Made by a program: the position numbers and the translations under genes. 64,000 nt of DNA from Rhyacophila brunnea (Eukaryota; Arthropoda; Insecta; Trichoptera; Rhyacophilidae), in contig JAGYXB010000275.1 of NCBI GenBank assembly GCA_022495005.1, forward strand, positions 62,001-126,000. Reading direction: 5' to 3'. Positions 1 to 11,130 of this stretch are shown here, piece after piece. The notes under the pieces are model-generated. The model was not told the DNA's origin and made no database searches. It saw only the letters and a list, made by a program, of their open reading frames with translations. Positions within the stretch are counted from its first letter, which is position 1, and every line of letters starts with the position of its first letter.

Positions 1-214
1 TCGAATTTAAAAATGAATACTTAAATATAATTAGTCACTTTCCAAATTGTTGTATCCGTCTCTCAAAAATTCATTTGAAGTCGTCGTTTGATATTTTCAA
101 ACCATTTCAGAGTTTTTTTTTAAATCTATACCTAGCAGTTAGTAGTATTATAGCTTTTGTTGTATTGTACAAATTAAAAAAATATATATGATATTAGTAA
201 TGGATAATAAAACG

Positions 215-674
215 TACAGACCTACAAACGTATCTGAAGAATGGGATGGAGGAGCCACTGTTGAAAACTACCCAATCAAGACTCGTAAAGCGTCAATTAC
301 ACTGAGCTTCTTTACGAGCTGTTTGTTGGCGAATTTAAAAGCGGGCGATTCAGCTACTGCGAATTGATGATTACACACAAAACTTTCCATTCGCTGAGAA
401 GCCACAAGCCAGCGACTATTTTGACAGAACGTATTTCGTTTTTTTACCGGGTGGTTGCTACTGCGCTCTACTGCGCAGACGCAGTAGGCCCACACGCCGG
501 CGTGTAACGTGTAAAATTGACCGGCTTTCAACTTTTCTCGGTAGAGTGTTTACAACCTGCTTGTTAGTTAGCTCGTAAAGAATCTGATATTCGAATAAAA
601 TTTTCAAAATGGCGTCCTATGGAAGTTTGCAGTTTCATTGTTGGCCAATCTACAAATAAGTTTGTAGATCTGTA
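215..674. mobile_element. TIR-C palindromic MITE, interrupted by a second element
   Basis: The left end TACAGACCTACAAAC and the right end GTTTGTAGATCTGTA are near-perfect inverted repeats. A related uninterrupted copy lies inverted at 10157-10331 and shows what the element looks like without the insert: 'aaaactacccaatc' is followed after about 17 bp by 'agaatctg.attcgaat'. Here the same two sequences are separated by about 300 bp, which is a copy of the TIR-B element. No coding capacity is visible, so it is a non-autonomous DNA element. The superfamily is not assigned. Confidence 0.8.
286..580 (+). mobile_element. TIR-B DNA element, right end truncated, nested in TIR-C
   Basis: It matches the complete copy at 18812-19259 along most of its length, starting with the TIR TAAAGCGTCAATTACA. 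It shares the internal stretches 'ctactgcgcagacgcagta' and 'cacacgccggcgtgta', which are themselves short palindromes. The right TIR is missing: the sequence diverges after 'acctgcttgttag'. A 9-bp direct repeat, CTCGTAAAG, flanks it (282-290 and 572-580). This could be a target duplication or could mark the deletion that removed the right end. The 87-codon minus-strand ORF inside is just element sequence. Confidence 0.75.
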
Positions 675-1152
675 CCTACTATCATTATTCACTGATTATA
701 TTTTTTATACAATTAATTATAAAATTCATGACCTTCTTTTGTTTTATTTCCGATTTAAAATCAAATTCTACCTACTATGTGTCAGGCATACAAATTAATT
801 TTAAATACCAAATAACATGTCATATTCTATTATTTAATGTATAAATACATTGTTATTATATTTACCAGTGGCATATTGGTGTGGTACATAAATGCTACAG
901 ATGCAGCGCATCCCCAGAAACTTCTAAAAGTTCCATAAGTAAGTATTATTAAAATGATGAAATGTAAATATTTTTTGAATATATACTTGTATTATATAAC
1001 ACACCATGCTATTTATCGGTTGGCCATCAAGATTCAATTAGATATAGATATAATTCTAACTAGCGAATATATAGTATATAGTAGGTATCCTATATTATAT
1101 ATTTTTTTAACAATATTCATATGAAGGAAAGTCTTCGCACGCCGCTGGCGTC
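675..1152. other. AT-rich intergenic-like sequence
   Basis: No ORF, tRNA, long repeat or clear promoter was seen. It separates TIR-C from the first PAL-A element. Confidence 0.5.
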
Positions 1153-1560
1153 GGTTACATGTAAATTGTACGTAAAACATTTCACCGTGGCACAGTTCGC
1201 CGTAAGTTTTCTTATCGGAAATAAATGACCGTATACTATACGGTCTCTAATTTTATTAGATTCATTATGAACATTAATTCAATTTTCATAGCTGATTTTG
1301 GCAAAATTCATGAATTCAAGAATGAAAACCTAACCTAACAAATAATTCAACATAACGGCTATTTTCATAATATGTTTACTGCTGGCTTCCTGTAAAGTGT
1401 TCACCGACAATAACCTTGTTTTATTTAGACATGAATTTTATGTCAGTACTATACGATCCAAAGAGGTTGGACGGTCTTTAACATACGGCCATATATTTCC
1501 GATACAACATTTTACGGTGAAGTGAGATACGGCGAACTGCATACGTACCAGTTTCCGGAC
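1153..1560. mobile_element. PAL-A foldback MITE, copy 1
   Basis: A long imperfect palindrome. The left arm runs from 'ggttacatgtaaattgtacg' through 'atttcaccgtgg' and 'tatcggaaataaatgaccg'. The right arm carries the inverted equivalents, 'cggccatatatttccgata', 'ttttacggtgaag' and 'ctgcatacgtacc'. A second copy with the same order lies at 15095-15593, and a more diverged relative at 29362-29772. A short insect telomere-like string, CCTAACCTAAC, sits near the middle. It has no coding capacity. Confidence 0.75.
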
Positions 1561-1939
1561 ACGGCTGATGTCTACCTATCATAATTTTTGATTAGGTATG
1601 TGTAGCATTAATTTACTATATTATCAGCTTTAGGATATACTAATATGTTCCACTGTATTTATACAATTGAATTACTATTATTATATTATGAAAATAATGA
1701 TAGGTATTATGAATTTTAATTTACATTGATTTAATCTATGAATCTGTTCATAACCCTCATTCGCACCCATATATCTAGTACCATATGTAAGTTGTACGAT
1801 TGATTGCTGTACTGCAATCTCAAATATTTTTATATATCCGGAATAACACCATAAAAATATTGGAGAAATACACGACGTCGCGTCGGTTAGTAATTGAAGA
1901 AATAGGTATCTACTTATACATATATTATAATTCGTCTCT
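1561..1939. other. AT-rich spacer
   Basis: Nothing recognisable lies between two TIR elements. Confidence 0.4.
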
Positions 1940-2317
1940 GTTCTGGCAGAACCAATGACATTAATATGGACGAATCATCTGGAAAAGAAAATGACACTCA
2001 CTTTATTGTCGGGTCTGCCGAATGGCATAATCTGTTCTAACGCCATTACAATAAAGGTGATATTGCTATAAATTCCTGATGCTTTTTGTTGGGTCTGCCG
2101 AATGATTCGGTTCGAACGGGTTCGCTCAAATGAACATTGACATTAGAAACACTGCTCTAATGACATTACAATAAAGGTCATATTGCTATAAATTCCCGAT
2201 GCGTGATATCGCATAATGGAAATTGCGTGACGTCTACCTTTACATGCGAATGCGCGAATTTACTTGCTAGCTACTGTATTGAGTGCGTCGTCCATTAATA
2301 ATGTCATTGGGCAGAAC
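1940..2317. mobile_element. TIR element with internal tandem duplication
   Basis: The left end 'gttctggcagaaccaatgac' pairs with the right end 'aatgtcattgggcagaac', followed inward by 'attaatatggacga' and 'tcgtccattaat'. Inside is a direct duplication: 'gggtctgccgaatg' occurs at about 2012 and 2091, and 'cattacaataaaggt.atattgctataaattcc' at about 2043 and 2163. A further end-like fragment, 'cttctgccagaac', lies at 2531. It is non-coding. The TSD is unclear. Confidence 0.6.
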
Positions 2318-2654
2318 ACACTAACTGGAGAATACTAATTTTGAGTAATTTGACTTTGAAGTTGTTAAAATGTTTGAAATGGTCTATCATGTGAGTTTAT
2401 TAAGTAATCGTAAAAAGGATGACTTTAAAATAAAGACTGTTTATTTATTAAGAAGGTTTCCAGACGGTAAAGTTTGAAATAAGGAACATTTTGGTATAAC
2501 TAACTCAATATGTCATTTTTTCGAATTAGTGTCTTCTGCCAGAACAGTGACGATGTATTATTAATAATAAAAAAACCGATTGCCAAAGTAGCTTGATTTC
2601 GAAGAACGCTGATGAGTGAATATTAAAAAAGCCAATAGTTAAAATTTGTCGCAA
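2318..2654. other. AT-rich spacer
   Basis: No feature except an isolated fragment of the preceding TIR at about 2531-2545. Confidence 0.4.
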
Positions 2655-2842
2655 TTAGTATGTCTCTGCGTAGCATATTGGTAAATGCGACGGATGGAGC
2701 GTAAACCCGGGAGATACAGGGTTCGATTCCCCGTCGGGGTGGCTTACTTTTTTCAAAAAAGATTTTTTCTATTGGTTATAATATATCTCTCAGAAAGTGT
2801 TTTTCAAAATTATGTATGTTCAATATATATATATATATATAT
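2655..2842 (+). mobile_element. tRNA-derived SINE
   Basis: The head carries tRNA-type pol III promoter boxes: an A-box-like 'gtagcatattggtaaatgcg' and a good B box, GGTTCGATTCC, inside a near-complete T-arm hairpin. The acceptor stem is degraded. The body 'cttacttttttcaaaaa.gattttttctattg' recurs at about 26038, and a weaker relative lies at 22718-22855. The element ends in a TA run (2824-2842). Sharing of the body between loci argues for a SINE and against a functional tRNA. The ORFs overlapping this stretch are not supported. Confidence 0.65.
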
Positions 2843-3535
2843 GCCCGGCGTCTACTATCGTTTCTTGAATTACCTAGCATTAATTTTAAAACAGACAAAA
2901 GTGACCTTTTCCATAATAACAGACAATAACTCCTACTTAAAACGCTATTATATGCACTTTGGGACCTATTACATAATGAAGCGTAACGGCTATGCACGCC
3001 GGTCTTATCCTATTTACACATGTGCATGACTGTTGTATACCCCGTTTATTTCCGACGTCAGTCGTTAGTCGTTAGTGGAGGCTGTCGCGCCAATTAGTAA
3101 GGGAAGCCTCCTGCACTACGGTTGCGGTAGATGTTTACAGCCTTAAATGTCTCGCATGGAAACCGGATATCAAAATCCGATGGCTGACATGTTTATTAAA
3201 CGCCTACGTGATTATAAAACGAATTTATAGAATCTCGAAATACAAGCGATCTAGCTACTATTATTTTGAAATTTTGCCCTGTAAAATGGTCATATAAGTT
3301 TAATGATTCATTAAAATGTACATAGATAAATAGTCTTTCACTTTAGCGTAGTATGCTTGTTATGTAAGACCTCATTTAATTCACTAAAATTATTATTCAA
3401 AAAGTTACTTAATTTTTTCGTGTGAACTTAGAGTGTATTTGACATTTTTTCGTTTTATCTATGCCTCAAAAACGAATATATTATAAATATATTATATGCA
3501 TTATTTAATAACGATTATGACTGCTTTCATTCCCC
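2843..3535. other. Unique-looking sequence with a GC-richer patch
   Basis: The stretch 3040-3200 is clearly richer in GC and CpG than its surroundings and contains the direct repeat 'gtcgttagtcgttagt'. No ORF or promoter can be defended. The rest is AT-rich. Confidence 0.3.
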
Positions 3536-3539
3536 TTTT

Positions 3540-3720
3540 TCAATTTATTCTATGAAAGCGAATGAAGCCGGTCCAAACATTTTGTTATAGATATATCAAT
3601 CCTAATAGTTATTTAATTAATTATGTATTATTAGGTATATTAATTTTAATTAATACCAAATAATGCAATAAAATCTCACCAAGAATTCAACTTCAATTCA
3701 ATTCATTCTATCAAAATTAA
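3540..3720 (+). repeat. Possible decayed copy of the HP-D foldback element
   Basis: The string 'aatgaagccggtccaaa', followed at a similar distance by 'tcaccaagaattcaac', resembles the HP-D copies ('gatgaaaccggtccaaa' and 'ccaccatgaattgac') at 8388, 30942 and 50407. The match is weak and no target duplication is seen. Confidence 0.25.
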
Positions 3721-3903
3721 ACTAAACGAAAAGTCGCCGTATAAAAACAAAATTAAAAAAAAACATAATAGTGGTTAGCAGTATGTATATACACCGTATA
3801 TGAACCAAAGTAAAATACTCTAATTTAAAATGATCGCCGATTATAGCAGTTTTTAATAACACCTCGGATGCATAGATATTATTTTAAAAAGGCGTGATTA
3901 AGA

Positions 3904-3966
3904 ATGGTTTATGTGGCTTAATTAGCCAGAATCTAGTGTGTACGGTTCGATTCCCGCTCGGTAACA
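3904..3966 (+). repeat. tRNA-like fragment (SINE head or tRNA pseudogene)
   Basis: A perfect B box, GGTTCGATTCC, at about 3944 is preceded by an A-box-like 'tgtggcttaattagcc'. The anticodon and acceptor stems do not fold convincingly, so it is a degraded pol III sequence and not a gene. Confidence 0.35.
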
Positions 3967-4899
3967 ATATTTTTTCAAAATAATTCTTTGTAATCGCTAA
4001 ATTTCTGGTTTTAAAAACTTTTGATGACTCTTTATAATATAATGCATAGACGATAATTATAGAGAGGTGGAGAAAATTGTTAAGGGAAGTTAAGACTTAT
4101 CACGGAATAAACCTATATTTTGACTCATCTGCATATTTTAACTAAACGTGTTTTTTCACCCATTTGTCAAACACGAGGAAAAATATATTCATTAAATATG
4201 TAAGAAAAAAACCTTGACCTCATTTAGATACAAAGGAGGTATCTACTGTGTTCAACTATCCCTTTACAATACAAAAAATTCACTATACACTCCCAGCTTA
4301 GTTCAGAGGGACCTTAAACAATTTACATACTCTTGTATCTCAACCACTGTCTTGTGGCATTAGCATAAACCATTCTGAAACTCTCTTCGAAGGACCCTAG
4401 AAAAATTTACATATGCTTAAGAGATCTATATAAAAAGAATTGTTCCTTGATTTAGTTATAAAATCTGCTATACTTGACCATATGAATATTTTTAAAAGTA
4501 TTTATTCAAATTTCAATAACTACTATATATTTACGTATATTTCAACCTTTTTCAAACTTGTCAATAGATTTTATGTCTACGTTACGTATACCCAGGTACT
4601 GAGACATCTTTCAGTTCAACAAAAATTCATTGTATTTAACACATTTTAGGAGTGATCTATTTCTCTATTTTTTTTTTTTAATTTAAGATATTTAATTTTA
4701 AGGCTGTGCTATATTGACACGTCATTAGATTTTTTCAAGTCAAAAAAGACGATTGTGTGTAAAGGAGCATAAAGAGGATTATAAGTCTCTGAAACGAGTA
4801 AGGAATACAAATCGCTACCACTTATGCATACATCTAATACCTTAATACCTACACCCCATATGGAAAATCAGTTTTTAGACAAACAAGATCACGTAACAT
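3967..4899. other. AT-rich sequence
   Basis: It contains a weak direct repeat about 83 bp apart ('ggaccttaaacaatttacat' near 4309 and 'ggaccctagaaaaatttaca' near 4391) and a 69-codon ORF at 4440-4649 with no coding signature. Confidence 0.3.
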
Positions 4900-5113
4900 A
4901 TGAAAATTCAGAAACTGCGCTGAATCGGCCACGCGTATAAAATTGTAGAGAAGTAACTAGCAAGGTGGGATATGTATGCAGCCGCTTAAGGCAAAGAATA
5001 CCTGGACGGTCGAAACTGAGATGGGTGCACTATGTTGGATCATTCAGGATGGAAAACGTTTTTGGAGGAGGCCAAGACTCGTCAAGGATTGTATTGTCAT
5101 AAAAAATAATGTT
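4900..5113 (+). pseudogene. 3' tail of a non-LTR retrotransposon (LINE) ORF2, decayed
   Basis: Two frames carry the hallmarks of the end of LINE endonuclease/reverse-transcriptase proteins: RIPGRSKLRW at about 5000, then, after a frameshift, WKTFLEEAKTRQGLYCH at about 5049-5100. These families typically end with a 'GRP.LRW' motif followed by 'W...EEAK...GL'. The reading frame is broken by shifts and a stop, and everything upstream of this tail is missing, so it is a 5'-truncated dead copy. The A-rich 'cataaaaaataat' follows directly, as expected for a LINE 3' end. Clade not determined. Confidence 0.6.
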
Positions 5114-5985
5114 TATTTTTGGGCAGAGAAAATATATGCTCTAAAAAGGGACGGTTGCCCCAAAAAGTTAAAAAAAAAACTTTGATCTTCAGCATAATAA
5201 GATGGATTAAGAAATCTTCTTCTTATTTCACCCTGTCACGCCCCAGCATTCGGGCATATGACAAGCACAAATTCAGTACATCGCCTTACGCCTATCGTCA
5301 TGTAAAACCTGCAGCACGTAGATCGCATTTGTAGCACAGCTGTAGGGTGAAGGAGGATCAGCAACGGCGACAGAACTCTTGGGATTAGGCCACAAGGGTA
5401 CGAAATGTCGCATTCTCTGGCGCAACCGGAACACATTCGGTGGACACATCAGTTTTCAAAGCACAAAAGCCAAGATCTTTGAATCATATAAATAATTTGA
5501 AGCTATGTCAATTAATAAAACATGGGGCTAAATTTAAAGATTTAAAGATAACCAAGTTCAAAACATATTTAAACGATGACATATTAATAATATGTAATTA
5601 TAAGGAAAGTCTTTTAATGAGAAAATTTCGAATATTTAATAGAAATGTCCTCTTTCTAGACACACATACAAAATTATAATTAAACATACAGATTATTTAT
5701 GTGACGCTACAAATTACTAGTCTGGCCATAATCAAATGTATATTTTTAAATTATACACTCGATTTCGACACTATAATTACTATTCGTCAGATTTTTTTTA
5801 CTTTCTGTTCACATATAATTAGATTTTTTTATTGAAAGTTCTCACGAAGCTTGTGAATAATGAAAATTCCAGTTTGCGTAGGAGACAGTGTCATTTAATA
5901 ATATGGTATGTAAGGTGGCGAAAGCTTTTACTGCTAAGTCGTCTGACGTCAATTACATGTTAAATGTGAGCCTCTTTAAGACTTC

Positions 5986-6046
5986 ATTACCACACGCCAC
6001 TGTCTTATTACAATGACAAACTGTCAGTGGCGTGTCCTGCAGTAAT
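5986..6046. repeat. Short perfect hairpin
   Basis: The arms ACACGCCACTG and CAGTGGCGTGT are exact inverted repeats around a loop of about 22 bp. The outer 'attac' and 'gtaat' also pair. It may be a tiny foldback element. No second copy was noticed in the window. Confidence 0.55.
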
Positions 6047-6584
6047 AATATTAATATTTTCACATTTTACAATATTCAAAACAAAATAATTTTGTGAAAC
6101 ATAATATTGTAGAAATAATACTCATATATCAATAAACTTTTTTTAAGTTATTTGTATTATCCATTCTTTAAAGCCAAGACAACAGAAAATGAAATTCAAA
6201 CACCAGTTAGTAGCGTAGCCTTTCATCCTTTGCTATACACTCTATAAACTAAATTAAAGTTCTTATAGTGCACAGAATTATTATAATATTGTAAAGATAT
6301 CATGGTTATAAAATCTTTTTTTACAAAATTTTGAATATGAATATTTGAAATCGGCAATATACTGTGTACCACGCATATTCTCATATTATTTTATATTCCA
6401 AAAATTACTTTCTCATTTGATCGTATCATCAACTTTGCAAGTTAATCAGATATATTGATTATTGTATGGTTTCCAAGTGTGTCTAAATGTTTCTAAATCC
6501 ACACCCACGATGGCCGCCCGGATTAAGCGTCGTGGGTCCCAGTAATCAAATCCTAGGTCTGTCAAGTACACATATTATATTATC

Positions 6585-6692
6585 TATGAGTCAAAGTATG
6601 GATCTAATAGATTGAGCAAGTGGCTGACATCCATTTCTCATAAAAACAAAATCTGTTAATACAAACCTCTACTCCATGGAGGCCCATATGAT
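6585..6692 (+). repeat. Dispersed repeat E, copy 1
   Basis: It shares 'gagcaagtggctg', 'ccatttctc.taaaaacaaa' and 'tacaaacctc.actc..tgga' with 33000-33103 in the same order over about 105 bp. The class is unknown. It may be a piece of a larger transposon. Confidence 0.6.
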
Positions 6693-8387
6693 CTTATTAG
6701 GATCAGACATGGTTGGAAGAAGAAGTATCCAAATGTCCTGATATTTATATTCAACATATAACATTATTATTAAGTGTTTGCTGTGTCTTATATGGCTTTT
6801 AAACGCATATATCATAATAATTAGTCTGAATAAACAATTACATGCCGTTTTCCGCTATCTACTTGCATGCGTTTGTTTTTAAAAATAATCTCTCGAAAGA
6901 AATGCAATTTATTTATTTTCTACTCGGAATCTGAATTCAATCACATCACATATTATATTTTTTGTGTTCAAACTTAAATTTCGAAATTATCAAAACTAAT
7001 AAATCGCTTTTTACGATAACATAGAACTGGGGTAAAAATAAATTTAGATATTTCAAAATTATGACACCACTGCCGCCATTAAATATGTCTTATCACGTGG
7101 GTGTTACTGCTTGCAATCATATTAAAATACCTTCTAGTCGTCCATAATAATATTCTCTTTTACTTGTTTACTCGAGTTACTGACAATAATTTATTGTCTC
7201 TTTTGATCTTAATAATAATTAATATAACACTACAATATTATAATTAAATATGGTTTGAATTATGGCCTACTAATTCAATTCTGCTTTTTTGTATCGGATC
7301 TTCAATTGATACGGTATACCACTTCAGAAGTTCAAAAAGGTAAAATTATTTTTTCAGATTGTAGGTTGAATTTTAGTGAGGACACATGAATGAAAACAAG
7401 TGTTTCATGCTTGTTTACATTTAGTCATAAGAGCAGACTTTACCATCAGAGATTGCCCGTTTTACAATATTATCTCAAGTTGTTAATTATCGTTTGCAGT
7501 CAGTTAAGGAATTTCCATTTTCGATAATCAAGATAGGCTTACTTACTCACAAATTAATGTTAAATTTACTTCACATAATACAATCAATTTTCTACGTTAC
7601 TACTGTGGCTGCCGGTATTAGCAAAACATTATAATATTCCACCAAAGCTCAGGCGTAACTTTACGACTATTAGAGTAGATAAAAAAGTTTAGGAAAACTC
7701 TAAATTCTTGTTTTATTGTAAAATGGTCTTTCCTACTGTATTCTGGTTAAAATCAAGAGATACCTTCTTGACACTAGGAGAGGTGATGGTTAAAACGTAC
7801 GATAAGCTTGGAGTCGTCTAGTGTCGTAAATGGTACACTACAATCTGGTAATATAAATATACCCAATTGTTGAGCTGTTAGGTATCTCGATATACTAATA
7901 TTAAATTTGTGCGTATAGATTGCATATAAGTTGAAAGCGTATCCTCATATTGTTATGACCCGATTCTTGTATGCTTTCCCTAGGGAACTTTTTGCCATCA
8001 ACCAATCCGATGAAAATCCGCTGACTTGTTTTAAAGCTCTCCTGTGAACCATTCCTGATAATACGTTGTTTTATTGGCACTTATTTGGTTTGGTTTCTGT
8101 GCATATTGTTTTGTATTTTTTCATACGATCGGCAAAATAATAATTTGTCTTTAATGATAAAATTAAGTACAATGTACACATGATTATAATATTAAATATT
8201 ATAGAATGATTTTATTTATTTATAACTTAGAAATACTTTGGGCCCACGTTGGTCGCCAGTTATAGTATGTTTTAGTTATAAAATAGAAACACTTCCGGTT
8301 TTAGTATTTATCCGAGTTCACAGAGATTAATCTACAATAACAGAGAATATTTCAAACGGTACACGAAAATAGATTATTAAGATATTG

Positions 8388-8520
8388 TCTTTTTGAAGAT
8401 GATGAAACCGGTCCAAAATTTAATTAAAAAAGTGGAATAAGTACCTACTATAAAATTGTGTTTTATATAATTAATCAAATAATACAATGCAGTTCCACCA
8501 TGAATTGACAGTTAACACTA
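8388..8520 (+). mobile_element. HP-D small retroelement, 5'-truncated copy
   Basis: It contains 'tgaagatgatgaaaccggtc', 'aagtggaataagtacc' and the family end 'ccaccatgaattgacagtta', shared with 30942-31214 and 50407-50597. The left inverted arm is absent. The 'TGAAGATG..GAAAC.GGTC' order resembles a decayed hammerhead core. Confidence 0.6.
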
Positions 8521-8739
8521 TAAAATAAATTAACAAAATAAGATGACTCACTCGATCAAATAACCAGAACAACTTGCCAAAGGATAAGTTCAGTTCAGGT
8601 AGGTATCACATTTGAAAACTAGTTACCACACGTATCACTAGAAACGAATCTCAATAGTGTAAGGTACTTGGTCTCAAAATAGAGAACTTGTATGATCAAC
8701 GGGGTCAGAGTTAATCAGACTAAACTGACTGGCTGTGAA

Positions 8740-8809
8740 AGATCTACGAGAGATCTATGAGAGATTTGTGAGAGATCTATGAGAGATCTGTGCGAGATCT
8801 GTGAGAGAT
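8740..8809 (+). repeat. 11-bp minisatellite
   Basis: About six tandem copies of AGATCT(A/G)(T/C)GAG with single-base variants. The period of 11 is maintained throughout. Confidence 0.9.
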
Positions 8810-10156
8810 ATCAATTTTGGAGTCAACATAGAGTTAATTCCTAATCTGTCTACATAGCATTTGCGATGTCTAGTCAATGGGCCGCACCATCTATGATGGG
8901 TCTCTTTTCAAAGTTATGCCTGCTACATCATTAATTCAAAAGCGTGATTTATATATTTGGACAGAACTGATAACAGTGACACCCTTAGATTCTCCCATCT
9001 CAGATCGGTCACATGAATAAATTTGTTCGTTTTTAAATAACTAAATGTTAAAAAATATTATCTTATATACATTAAAATATCACCATTTATCGTCGCCTAA
9101 TTGTAATTCTATATAATAAGTAATATATTATATGCAATATTTACGTACTCAGTTATATATACTGTATGTATTATACTCAAAGCTTTACAAAAACTCTCAT
9201 TTGTCATTCATTCAAACAACTATAGTAATGTCCACTTATAATGCTAACTTTGCTCTAAGTTTATATGATAATGCAAGGGATATATTATAATTATTCATCA
9301 TCTAAGCTTCTATACTCTACCACCATACAAGAAAATATTACAATATGTATTAACTAGTATATATAGTTTCCAAAATTCGATATAACGCAATGTGAACTGA
9401 GTCAAATAATATTACGTGTATATGACTATTCCAATAAACATATTGAATAAGTTGGTAACTTAATAATGTTATTATGACTTCCTGGTTTCTGTACGAGAAC
9501 AAGAAAACAAAGTTTTTTGTGTAATACAATAATCGATATAGCTTATTACTAGAATAACATATTGGAGTCTGATATTCAATATAAATGGTGATTATCGTTA
9601 TTTTAGATTATTGAAAATACAATAATAATACAGTATTCTCTCATGAAAACGAGAGAATAAAAGCAGATGGTGAAAGTGTTCACAATTCACAAAACATCGA
9701 AAATTTATATAAATTTAAGAAAAATGTCGCGTAGAAAAAATATTGATATATTACCGAAGTAACCTTTTATTTCTACATGAAATAAAACCTACAATTCTAT
9801 TATCCAGTGATATTGAGGTTAACGTAGATTTAGAAAATTTAAAACACAGCTTAATATTGTTTGAAACGGGTGATCTTTTATTTTAATTATTATGTGTTTT
9901 CTATATGTATGGAAGAGTATCTTAAATCTCCATATTTTTTTGTGCTTCATTAACAGTTTTCCTTTAAAGAATTTTATCTCATTTGTTCGTTATTTTTGTA
10001 AAAAAAAAATATCTAGAAAGCATGATAAAAATGAACTATTTATTTATTAATAAATTGTATACTTTTACGTTTATATTTGACATTTAAATATTAGGACATC
10101 GCAACAGCCATATTAGTTATACTCTCATACCCTATAAATATTTTTAGAATGTAGGT
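8810..10156. other. AT-rich sequence
   Basis: No ORF of note, no RNA gene and no repeat shared with the rest of the window was recognised. Confidence 0.4.
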
Positions 10157-10331
10157 ATAGTCCTACAAACTTTTCTAAAAAACGGTAAAAAATGGAACTA
10201 CGAACTACCATATGGACGCCTTTTTGAAAACGTCATTCGAATTTCAGATTCTGTCCAGTTGCAAGTATAGATTGGGTAGTTTTCGACAGGGACTCCACCA
10301 TTCATATTTTAGATAAGTTTGTAGGTCTGTA
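10157..10331 (-). mobile_element. TIR-C MITE, intact (empty-site) copy
   Basis: About 175 bp with ends TATAGTCCTACAAAC and GTTTGTAGGTCTGTA, inverted relative to 215-674 and matching both flanks of the insertion there. It is the internal reference for the nested insertion. It has no coding capacity. Confidence 0.8.
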
Positions 10332-10890
10332 ATCGTGGTTTGAGATAATATTATATTATAGTTATTATAAAAAAAGCTTTACAAAATATATTAAAAGTAT
10401 AGATTAGCTTATAATTTTTAACCATTCGTTATTACAGAAAATAATAATAAAAAAAAACAAAACTGTTAATCACAACTATATATATATATATATATATATA
10501 TACCTCGATAGTTTTTAAATTTAAAAATCTCCTAAAAAAGTGGCATTTATGAGGTTTAAAAAAATAATACGTATTATAGCTCTATAAATAATAACAACAC
10601 AATTTACTATCAATATTATTAATTTATTTTTAACAATTAGCCGACATCGGTTTCGTCCATTAAGACAGCTTTAACTGGTATCATAAAAATAACTAAAACC
10701 ACGTTATGCACAACAGTTATTTTGATATCAATGTATTGTAACCGCTTTAGCATCTATGTACCGAATTTCTCTGTAAATAAACAAAAAATACCATTAGCAG
10801 TTTGATAAGTGGAATACATCATTCGATTTAATATTTTAACCCTATCGCAAGATAGTTTTATTGGATATTTAAAGAGGATAGATTTTTTAA
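10332..10890. other. AT-rich sequence with a TA microsatellite
   Basis: It contains a perfect (TA)n run at about 10477-10502. Nothing else was recognised. Confidence 0.4.
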
Positions 10891-10990
10891 TTTTAATTCT
10901 AATTCATTTAAAATTGGCACTGTTCCATATTTTGTTGTTTATTGCGACCCCTGTTTCGCTCTTCTACATCTTCAGGCTCTAACTACCCGC
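10891..10990 (-). mobile_element. Penelope-like terminus with hammerhead-like motif, diverged copy
   Basis: On the plus strand it reads 'tttaattctaattcattt', then 'actgttccat', then 'attgcgaccc', the same order as the copies at 23326, 35760 and 36513. The minus strand carries CTGAAGATG, then GCGAAAC, then GGGGTCGC (10943-10977). These match the hammerhead core CUGANGA / GAAA / NUH with a 3-bp stem I (TGC or GCC with GCA or GC). Stem II pairs poorly here. The family call rests on the known presence of minimal hammerhead motifs in Penelope-like retroelements. Confidence 0.5.
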
Positions 10991-11015
10991 ACTCTTCGAT
11001 GATAAAAGCACACTG

Positions 11016-11130
11016 ACCTGAGAGGTGAAAGTAAGCTATTGAGATCCGACATATATAATGCTCACTAAACTTTGACTGTCAAGGGTAATATGGATTTAAA
11101 AAAAACTAACAAATAAATATGACTGATAAA
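11016..11130 (+). repeat. Decayed SAT-MITE end
   Basis: 'gaggtgaaagtaagctattgagatccgacat' followed by 'gctcactaaactttgactgtca' is a degraded version of the SAT-MITE end (see 18108-18610 and the satellite arrays). The second half is not recognisable. Confidence 0.45.

Larger units (their letters stand above)
5114..8387. other. Mostly featureless AT-rich sequence
   Basis: The GC-richer stretch 5225-5435 holds short ORFs on both strands but nothing recognisable. The ORF at 5440-5679 is lysine- and asparagine-rich and is probably chance. A hairpin at 5986-6046 and a dispersed repeat at 6585-6692 are listed separately. No promoter or RNA gene was recognised. Confidence 0.3.

Noticed and set aside
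2685..3029. 114-codon ORF over the SINE
   Set aside because: It begins in the tRNA-like head and runs through a TA repeat; not protein-like.
8740..8809. CRISPR-like repeat
   Set aside because: Direct 11-bp tandem units without spacers; an ordinary minisatellite in a eukaryotic window.
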